A stretch of DNA of 5,781 bases, taken from NCBI GenBank assembly GCA_013330385.1, contig DUIL01000027.1, positions 2,599 to 8,379 on the forward strand, in the 5' to 3' direction. Positions 1 to 4,796 of this stretch are shown here, one piece after another; within the stretch, counting starts at the first letter, position 1; each line of letters opens with the position of its first letter. The stretch comes from Candidatus Thalassarchaeaceae archaeon (lineage in GTDB: Archaea; Thermoplasmatota; Poseidoniia; Poseidoniales; Thalassarchaeaceae). Under the pieces are notes generated by a model. That model saw only the letters and a program-made list of their open reading frames with translations. It did not search any database and was not told the DNA's origin. A program made the translations under genes and the position numbers.

Positions 1-1409
1 GGTAGTTTGCTAGCTAGACCCCCCATATTACGCATATCTTGCGGGTCGAAGTCATGATGCTCACCATCATGTGATAGATGGTCATGAGCATGGTGAACCT
101 CATGGATTACAGAGCCACTCGCCATGAAGAGCATACCCTTTGCCATTGCGTGATTGAATAGATGGAATAGTGCCCCGCCGAATACTAGAGCGCCGGCATG
201 ATGGTTATCGGTATTGAAGAACCAAAGAGCAGCCCCCAGTCCTGTAAATATGTAGGCAAGTTGACTCATTGTCGAATAAGCTAGAACCTTCTTGATATCA
301 TTCTGAACAAAGGCGATTGATGCAGCCATAAAGGCAGTAATTCCTCCAATCCAAGCGACAATGAGTCCGAGGTCTTCCATTCCAGCAACTCCGTGGTGAG
401 CCACATCAACGAATGGAACCATACGGGCTACAAGATAGAGGCCAGCGTTAACCATGGTAGCAGCGTGAATTAGAGCGGACACAGGGGTGGGACCCTCCAT
501 TGCATCAGGTAGCCATACGTGTAGTGGGAACTGAGCGGACTTTCCGACTGCTCCAATGAAGAGCATGAGAAGAGCAGTTTGTAGAGCCGCTGCTTCAACA
601 ACAGCCCCACCTACACCAGTAGACGGATCATCGAAGACAACTGCGAAGTCGAGTGAACCATATATGTCGTAAAGCATCAGTAATCCAATCATTAGGAAAA
701 CATCACCCACTCTAGTAGTCAGGAAGGCCTTCTTTGCCGCATAAGCAGCACTCTCCTTCCAATAATAGAATCCAATCAAGAGATATGAGCAAAGACCCAT
801 AATCTCCCAGAAGATGAATAGCCAGAGGAAGTTGTCTGCTAGAACCATTCCAAACATTCCCATGCTGAAAAGAACAAATTCAGCGAAGAATCGGTGATTG
901 CTATTGTCGTTAATTTGGTCGGTTGTCATGTAACCTATAGCGAACCAACAAATCAAGAAGCAGAGGAATGTTGCTACAAAGAGCAGCATGATGCTGAGAG
1001 GATCGAGATATATTCCAAATCCTATTCCATGGAATCCCGTTGTTGCTATGGACCAACCTTCACTATCATAAGTCAGAATGTCAAATGTCAGCCAACTCCA
1101 TGGTTCACCAACCTCGATGTGACCATGGTGGTCAAGATATTCGTAAATCATCCAAAGTGCTGCAGAAAGTGACATACCTAGAGCACCTAATCCTAGCACA
1201 CCTCCTTCCTTGAGTCGATTAACCCAAGTCTCATTACCATTCCAGATTTGTCCGGCAATAGCTATGACCGCAAAGAATACCAATGGAGCCGCAATTATTA
1301 TCCAAGCATAATCCGTTGAATGAGCCCCAGTACTGTAGAGGTATGGTACAACCAATAGGAACGGTACGATGTAAAGGAGTCTGTCCCATTCCTGCTTGTT
1401 TTCCCCCAT
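1..1409 (-). CDS. nuoL: NuoL, antiporter-like membrane subunit of complex I (3' end beyond window)
   Basis: Proton-pumping, antiporter-like (Mrp/ND5-type) subunit at the distal membrane arm. The frame is open from the ATG at 1409 to the window edge, giving 469 residues; family members usually exceed 600, so the distal helices and lateral helix are missing. Family signatures are clear: FWEIMGLCSYLLIGFYYWK at about 200-218 with the channel Glu202; TTRVGDVF at 231-238; GAVGKSAQFPLHVWLPDAM at 286-304 with Lys290; ALIHAATMVNAG at 312-323 with His315; VQNDIKKVLAYSTMSQLAY at 368-386; and His416, His420 and Lys424 in the same 4-residue rhythm as E. coli His334, His338 and Lys342. Conserved Glu202 sits about 58 residues later than in E. 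coli, so the N-terminus is extended and includes an extra hydrophobic stretch at about 11-25. A His-rich loop (436-452) is unusual. The start follows a strong Shine-Dalgarno 10 bases after the nuoK stop. No frameshift was found. Confidence 0.97.
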   Translation of the reverse strand, partial: MGENKQEWDRLLYIVPFLLVVPYLYSTGAHSTDYAWIIIAAPLVFFAVIAIAGQIWNGNETWVNRLKEGGVLGLGALGMSLSAALWMIYEYLDHHGHIEVGEPWSWLTFDILTYDSEGWSIATTGFHGIGFGIYLDPLSIMLLFVATFLCFLICWFAIGYMTTDQINDNSNHRFFAEFVLFSMGMFGMVLADNFLWLFIFWEIMGLCSYLLIGFYYWKESAAYAAKKAFLTTRVGDVFLMIGLLMLYDIYGSLDFAVVFDDPSTGVGGAVVEAAALQTALLMLFIGAVGKSAQFPLHVWLPDAMEGPTPVSALIHAATMVNAGLYLVARMVPFVDVAHHGVAGMEDLGLIVAWIGGITAFMAASIAFVQNDIKKVLAYSTMSQLAYIFTGLGAALWFFNTDNHHAGALVFGGALFHLFNHAMAKGMLFMASGSVIHEVHHAHDHLSHDGEHHDFDPQDMRNMGGLASKL

Positions 1410-1414
1410 ACCTT

Positions 1415-1421
1415 TCACCTC
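1415..1421 (-). promoter_or_regulatory. Shine-Dalgarno of nuoL
   Basis: GAGGTGA lies 5 bases upstream of the nuoL ATG and overlaps the nuoK TGA stop. It matches the archaeal 16S 3' end and fixes the nuoL start at 1409. The context GAGGTGAAAGG closely resembles those of nuoH and nuoI. Confidence 0.85.
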
Positions 1422-1722
1422 AGTTCCTCAACAGATTCGCCTCATCGAGCGATATGGTTTCCTGCGTGCTGTATAGCGAAAGCAGGATTGCTAGCCCAAT
1501 AGCGACCTCAGCTGCTGCAATGGCTATTGCCACCGCTGTGAATACCCAACCGTCAACGGAGCCATGATGCAATGCGCCCGCTACGAAATTGAGGTTGGCT
1601 GCATTCAGCATCACCTCAATACACATCAAAACAACAATTGCATTTTTGCGACTAAAAGCCCCAACTAATCCGATACCAAAGAGAATGACTCCAAGGCCAG
1701 CAATCCAACTTGCCTCAATCAT
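1420..1722 (-). CDS. nuoK: NuoK, small membrane subunit of complex I
   Basis: ND4L-type subunit of 100 residues, the normal family length, with three predicted membrane helices at about 6-23, 29-51 and 59-83. It carries part of the buried charge chain linking the quinone chamber to the antiporter-like subunits. The two key membrane glutamates are present at the same numbers as in E. coli: Glu36 in CIEVMLNAANL and Glu72 in AIAAAEVAIGLAI. The C-terminal tail ETISLDEANLLRN resembles the family's usual ending. The ATG overlaps the nuoJ2 TAA by one base (TAATG) and is preceded by a full-length Shine-Dalgarno, so translation is probably coupled to nuoJ2. Nothing is missing or broken. Confidence 0.98.
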   Translation of the reverse strand: MIEASWIAGLGVILFGIGLVGAFSRKNAIVVLMCIEVMLNAANLNFVAGALHHGSVDGWVFTAVAIAIAAAEVAIGLAILLSLYSTQETISLDEANLLRN

Positions 1723-1997
1723 TATTCATCACCTCCCATATCGTATAGGAGATTGACCAAGCGCTCATCTCGGACAAGGTAAGATGCACCTATCATTGCC
1801 ATTGCAAGAAGAAGTCCTAGAACCAAAGTCACGATAGCCCAATCATTGAAAATCGAAATAGCAAAATCAACTGTTGTTGGAACTGTCTGAGTAGAGGGAG
1901 TTGAACCACTCCACATAGGGTGCTCCATAACCTCTCGAAGGAGAATCAAAACAAAGGCAAATACACCTAACTTGGCGAATATTCCTACTGCTTTCAT
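1722..1997 (-). CDS. nuoJ2: NuoJ C-terminal half (NuoJ2), membrane subunit of complex I
   Basis: A 91-residue protein corresponding to the C-terminal part of ND6/NuoJ. It has two hydrophobic helices at about 8-21 and 53-75, joined by a polar Ser/Thr/Pro-rich loop. The segment VTLVLGLLLAMAMIGASYLV matches the last helix of NuoJ, which in the family reads like 'xVLLLVALIGAVxLAR'. The conserved Arg/Asp-Glu end (VRDERL) follows. The ATG overlaps the nuoJ1 stop in an ATGA arrangement, so J1 and J2 are separate cistrons translated in different frames. Because the J2 start has its own Shine-Dalgarno, this looks like a genuine gene split and not a sequencing frameshift. Haloarchaea also have separate NuoJ1 and NuoJ2. 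Assignment rests on position plus weak family resemblance, since this half of NuoJ is poorly conserved. Confidence 0.88.
   Translation of the reverse strand: MKAVGIFAKLGVFAFVLILLREVMEHPMWSGSTPSTQTVPTTVDFAISIFNDWAIVTLVLGLLLAMAMIGASYLVRDERLVNLLYDMGGDE
1728..1736 (-). promoter_or_regulatory. Perfect Shine-Dalgarno of nuoK, inside the nuoJ2 coding end
   Basis: GGAGGTGAT is a nine-base full complement of the conserved 16S 3' end, 5 bases before the nuoK ATG. It also encodes Gly-Gly-Asp at residues 88-90 of the NuoJ2 C-terminus (Met-Gly-Gly-Asp-Glu), so the tail of NuoJ2 is partly dictated by the ribosome-binding site. Confidence 0.88.
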
Positions 1998-2263
1998 TCG
2001 ACATCACCTTCTTGGATTTGACGACGAGTTAGCATAACACCAAACTGAACAACTAACATGACTGAACCGAGGTAGACTAGAATCTGAACTGCTGCAAGCA
2101 TCTCTGCCTGAGCCAAAACGAAAACACCTGCAACAGCGAAGAAAGTCATCATTAGAGAAAGTAGAGAATGGGCAACTCGACGAGAATAGACGCAACCAAG
2201 TGCACCTAATATTGCAAGAAGTGACATGATGACAAATGCGATTGCTTCGAAATCGATATTCAT
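1994..2263 (-). CDS. nuoJ1: NuoJ N-terminal half (NuoJ1), membrane subunit of complex I
   Basis: An 89-residue protein with three predicted membrane helices at about 6-25, 32-51 and 56-79. It matches the N-terminal three-helix half of NuoJ/ND6, whose third helix contains a pi-bulge that moves during turnover. The family block FFAVAGVFVLAQAEMLAAVQ is followed by ILVYLGSVMLVVQFGVML, with Tyr64 equivalent to the conserved Tyr of the VYVGAVM motif. Where many family members have LFLFVVML, this protein has VVQFGVML, placing a Gln in the third helix. The ATG at 2263 lies 3 bases after the nuoI stop and has a GGAGG site 8 bases upstream. A second ATG at 2270 lies in another frame and gives no Nuo-like product. 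The ORF ends inside the ATGA overlap with nuoJ2. Confidence 0.93.
   Translation of the reverse strand: MNIDFEAIAFVIMSLLAILGALGCVYSRRVAHSLLSLMMTFFAVAGVFVLAQAEMLAAVQILVYLGSVMLVVQFGVMLTRRQIQEGDVE
2003..2008 (-). promoter_or_regulatory. Shine-Dalgarno of nuoJ2
   Basis: GGTGAT (in AAGGTGAT) lies 5 bases before the nuoJ2 ATG and matches the 3' half of the archaeal consensus. It supports independent initiation of nuoJ2, in addition to coupling through the ATGA overlap. Confidence 0.75.
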
Positions 2264-2266
2264 GAA

Positions 2267-3250
2267 TCATGCCTCCGCTTCTTGAGCGGCCTTAGCGGCC
2301 TTAGCGGCCTTCTTGGCACGCTTATCTTTCTCCTTCTGAGCACGCTTAGCAAGTTCCATGTCAACGCGCTCTTGATGAACTGAAGGAAGTAATCGAGTGC
2401 GGTCTGCATCGAACCAGAGATCTTCCCTAGAATAACCAGACATTCCATCGTACTCATTACTCATGAAGAAGGATTCGAATGGACAAGACTCAGCACATAG
2501 ACCACAAAACATACAGCGCCCAAGGTCAATGCGTCCACTGACAATATCTGTCTCAGCGGGTTTCAACTCCGATGTCGAAATGTCCTCAATTCCAGAACCA
2601 TCCATCCAACGAACTGTTGCAGTATCTCCACTGATATCAATAACCTCAGCGAAATCATACTCCGAAGGTGCAGCAGCATGATCCTTCATAAGATCAAAAG
2701 ACTCTGCGTCTAGATTTTCCATCTTCGGTTTTGCTGCAAATCCACCTGCTTCAACTTGGGAACCATATCCGTGCCACTCATCACCATCATCCGTAGTATC
2801 AAGAACGTTCACACGTACTTCAGAAGTCATGTGGAGACAATCATTGGGGCAAGCACGTACGCAAGCCTTGCATGCTGTACATGTTTCCCAAACAATTCCA
2901 ATGCGCCCATTGTAATTACCAGGAACGAAAAGCCATGGCTCCATGTCCTCTAATCTCTCATAAGGATACATCACAGTCACTGGACGCTCGAGGAAAGGAA
3001 GGAGATCTGTTGATTCTCGGTCAGCAGAATATGTATGCCCATCTGATAGATGACCCTCGCCTATTCTGCTCTGAGTAAATTCATCGCTCATCACAACTTC
3101 TTGACCGTGGTAGTTGTTCCTCAACCAACTAACTCTTCCAAGGAAAGGAACGGTTCTAAGAGCTGTCTTCAGAGTAATCCACATTGGCCTGATTACCAAA
3201 TTACGGAAATTGGGAACTGCATGAGGGTGTCCTGTGTTGTAGTCGTCCAA
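2267..3250 (-). CDS. nuoI: NuoI, two-[4Fe-4S] electron-transfer subunit of complex I, greatly enlarged
   Basis: Ferredoxin-like peripheral-arm subunit carrying clusters N6a and N6b, which pass electrons towards NuoB and quinone. It has 327 residues, against about 150-180 for typical NuoI. Cluster motif 1 has Cys124, Cys127, Cys130 and Cys134 (CTACKACVRACP); motif 2 has Cys246, Cys249, Cys252 and Cys256 (CMFCGLCAESCP). Flanking blocks are typical: RPVTVMYP at 89-96, an RGRI-like NGRIGIV at 114-120, and YSREDLWFDADRTRLL at 273-288. Extra material falls in three places: about 35-88, between the clusters (112 residues from Cys134 to Cys246, where E. coli has 29), and a Lys/Ala-rich tail from about 292. 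The start is a TTG, supported by a near-perfect Shine-Dalgarno 4 bases upstream and by the amphipathic start RNLVIRPMWITLK. The nearest in-frame ATG (Met23) would cut into that region. The gene lies between nuoH and nuoJ1. Confidence 0.96.
   Translation of the reverse strand: MDDYNTGHPHAVPNFRNLVIRPMWITLKTALRTVPFLGRVSWLRNNYHGQEVVMSDEFTQSRIGEGHLSDGHTYSADRESTDLLPFLERPVTVMYPYERLEDMEPWLFVPGNYNGRIGIVWETCTACKACVRACPNDCLHMTSEVRVNVLDTTDDGDEWHGYGSQVEAGGFAAKPKMENLDAESFDLMKDHAAAPSEYDFAEVIDISGDTATVRWMDGSGIEDISTSELKPAETDIVSGRIDLGRCMFCGLCAESCPFESFFMSNEYDGMSGYSREDLWFDADRTRLLPSVHQERVDMELAKRAQKEKDKRAKKAAKAAKAAQEAEA
2272..2276 (-). promoter_or_regulatory. Shine-Dalgarno of nuoJ1, inside the nuoI end
   Basis: GGAGG lies 8 bases before the nuoJ1 ATG, within the last codons of nuoI (Glu-Ala-Glu-Ala). 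It supports the start at 2263 over the out-of-frame ATG at 2270. Confidence 0.75.
2285..2311 (-). repeat. Three perfect 9-bp tandem repeats in the nuoI tail
   Basis: The plus-strand unit AGCGGCCTT occurs three times head to tail. On the coding strand it encodes successive Ala-Ala-Lys triplets (KAAKAAKAA) in the NuoI C-terminal tail. Codons are identical in each copy, which suggests recent slippage expansion and makes the repeat number a candidate for strain-to-strain variation. Confidence 0.9.
2555..2659 (-). other. Possible SH3-like (KOW/Tudor-type) small barrel inserted within NuoI
   Basis: NuoI residues about 198-232 lie between the two 4Fe-4S motifs. The pattern is alternating hydrophobic strands with a Gly-Asp turn and an acidic Asp-Gly-Ser-Gly turn (VIDISGDTATVRWMDGSG), ending in a short ELKPAE stretch. 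By eye this resembles small SH3-like barrels such as Tudor or KOW domains, where a 'xVRWxDG' strand and a closing 'Leu-Lys-Pro' are common. The fold assignment is inference from pattern only; the presence of an insertion here is much more certain. Confidence 0.45.
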
Positions 3251-3254
3251 TCTT

Positions 3255-3262
3255 TCACCTCC
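3255..3262 (-). promoter_or_regulatory. Strong Shine-Dalgarno deciding the TTG start of nuoI
   Basis: GGAGGTGA lies 4 bases before the TTG codon at 3250, and its first G is the last base of the nuoH TAG stop. It matches the 16S 3' end almost fully. The same GGTGAAAGA-start context precedes the nuoH ATG, which strongly supports initiation at TTG here. Confidence 0.88.
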
Positions 3263-4785
3263 TAATCTCTATGTGTTCCCGGGCTCGCTTTGTCGGGAGT
3301 TTGTGTGTGATACATTCTACGATTTAATTCGAGAGCATCTTTGTCCTCATCAATAGCAAGAACGATGAAGGCAATAACGAATGCACCGAAAAGAACCGGG
3401 GCTGTCCATATAGGCCAACCATTGTCCCATATCTCTAGACGTAGCCAAATGGCAATTGCAAGATTGATTATTGAAGCAGGCAATAGCCACCTCCAGCCAA
3501 ATTCTAGAATTTGATCGGTACGTATTCGATGAAGAGATGCACGCACCCAGACGAAGAAGGCGAACATCAAGTACGCCTTGAGAAGAAGGACTGCTATCCC
3601 AGGTGTTATCGATACGAGAAACTCAAATATGCCGCCAACAAAAGGTAGTCCGACTAAGGTATCCTCAAACGGAACTTGCCAGCCACCGAGGAAAAATAGT
3701 GCGAATAGGATACATGCAGCGTATGCTCGCATCATCTCTACAGCAAACATTAGACCCCAGCGAATCCCTCCATATTCAGTCCACCAACCTTCAACAAGTT
3801 CAGCCTCAGCCTCCGGCATATCGAATGGGATTCGCTCAACTTCTGCAATCATTGTGATTAAGAATAAGGCTGCACCCAATGGTAGAATGAATATGTTCCA
3901 TGTATTGCTAGTCTCAATTTGGAAATCGACTATTTCTAGAATATTGAAGGACCCTGATACCACTGCTATTGCCAAAACGCTGACAAGAAGAGGTATTTCG
4001 TAGGCTGTAAGTTGTGCAGCAGAACGCATTCCTCCAATTAGTGTGTACTTATTGTTTGAAGACCAGCCTGCGAAGAAGACTCCCAAAGGTGCAACGCCAA
4101 AGACGGCCATCATGAATACAAGTGACAATTCTGAGTTAGCCGCCCAAATATGGGGTCCAAATGGAACGAATGCATAGACCATAACCGTAGTTGCAATGAT
4201 AATTACAGGAGCGGTTTCAAAGACTACGCGATCTGCTTTTGCTGGGACTATGTGCTCCTTGGTAGCGAATTTGAGGAAGTCTGCGAGAGCCTGAAAGAAT
4301 CCTGGGAAAATAACTAATCCATGATATCCCCGGTTGTGCACCCTTTTCACAGCAATATGCTTTGAGTCATTACCTAAGACTGAATTCAACACTCCATTCA
4401 ACCAACCAATAGGAGCACCCATTCCGAAGGGTAGTTGATTCCACCATCGACCTGCGGTCGTGTGCCCTTCTCCAATCCAAAGGCTGCGTAGAGATGTGGT
4501 GGCACCAATCCTATCCATTAGTCGAGCAATGAACTTACGCTCAATGTATGGAACTACCATGAGAGTAGTCATCATTGTACCAAAAACAACAGTACACATT
4601 ATGGTTGTAAAAATAAACATTTCAAGAGAACTCTGAACACTAGCAAATTCCTCTTGAATATTCAATGTCCCAAGAGGACCGAGTCCAATATCTGAACTAG
4701 GAAGAAGGTCATGAGTTGTATCCATTGACCAACTCACAAGTGACTGCATCCAGCCACGTATATCCAACCAATCACTGCTAGCCAT
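3262..4785 (-). CDS. nuoH: NuoH, quinone-chamber membrane subunit of complex I, enlarged
   Basis: ND1-type membrane subunit that forms the quinone-access chamber with NuoD and NuoB and anchors the peripheral arm. It has 507 residues, against 325 in E. coli. Core motifs in order: PYIERKFIARLMDRIG at 79-94; GFFQALADFLKF at 162-173; FAGWSSNNKYTLIGGMRSAA at 238-257; AYEIPLLVS at 261-269 with Glu263; the acidic loop AEVERIPFDMPEAEAELVEG at 314-333; EYGGIRWG at 337-344; Glu350; and VRASLHRIRTDQILEFGWRW at 414-433. Acidic residues Glu315, Glu317, Asp322, Glu325, Glu327, Glu329, Glu332 and Glu337 line the family's quinone-linked proton channel. Extra parts are an N-terminal extension of about 46 residues, an insert at about 97-154 in the first cytoplasmic loop, and a polar C-terminal tail from about 479. 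The ATG sits 9 bases after the nuoD stop with a strong Shine-Dalgarno. The TAG stop runs into the nuoI ribosome-binding site. Confidence 0.97.
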   Translation of the reverse strand: MASSDWLDIRGWMQSLVSWSMDTTHDLLPSSDIGLGPLGTLNIQEEFASVQSSLEMFIFTTIMCTVVFGTMMTTLMVVPYIERKFIARLMDRIGATTSLRSLWIGEGHTTAGRWWNQLPFGMGAPIGWLNGVLNSVLGNDSKHIAVKRVHNRGYHGLVIFPGFFQALADFLKFATKEHIVPAKADRVVFETAPVIIIATTVMVYAFVPFGPHIWAANSELSLVFMMAVFGVAPLGVFFAGWSSNNKYTLIGGMRSAAQLTAYEIPLLVSVLAIAVVSGSFNILEIVDFQIETSNTWNIFILPLGAALFLITMIAEVERIPFDMPEAEAELVEGWWTEYGGIRWGLMFAVEMMRAYAACILFALFFLGGWQVPFEDTLVGLPFVGGIFEFLVSITPGIAVLLLKAYLMFAFFVWVRASLHRIRTDQILEFGWRWLLPASIINLAIAIWLRLEIWDNGWPIWTAPVLFGAFVIAFIVLAIDEDKDALELNRRMYHTQTPDKASPGTHRD

Positions 4786-4789
4786 TCTT

Positions 4790-4796
4790 TCACCTC
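4790..4796 (-). promoter_or_regulatory. Shine-Dalgarno of nuoH, overlapping the nuoD stop
   Basis: GAGGTGA lies 4 bases before the nuoH ATG, and its first two bases fall within the nuoD TGA stop codon. Ribosomes terminating nuoD would be delivered to this site, suggesting coupled translation of the two quinone-site subunits. Confidence 0.85.

Noticed and set aside
54..104. CAT/ATG-rich stretch as a DNA repeat or regulatory array
   Set aside because: The CAT density is explained by His codons in the NuoL reading frame; there is no fixed repeat unit or spacing.
894..1172. Plus-strand ORF of 92 codons opposite nuoL
   Set aside because: It is antisense to the conserved NuoL frame, has odd Cys-rich composition, and shows no family resemblance.
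1994..1997. Sequencing frameshift breaking a single nuoJ
   Set aside because: Both halves have their own start and Shine-Dalgarno, the ATGA overlap is a standard coupling arrangement, and split NuoJ is known in haloarchaea. It could still be tested with relatives.
2260..2457. Minus-strand ORF with an Arg/Pro-rich end in another frame of nuoI
   Set aside because: The RPLRPLRPL pattern is only the frame-shifted reading of the 9-bp repeat in the nuoI tail.
3578..4003. Plus-strand ORF of 141 codons opposite nuoH
   Set aside because: It lies entirely antisense to strongly conserved NuoH motifs, has no Shine-Dalgarno-like site comparable to its neighbours', and its product is basic and low in complexity with no recognisable family. 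It is a shadow ORF.
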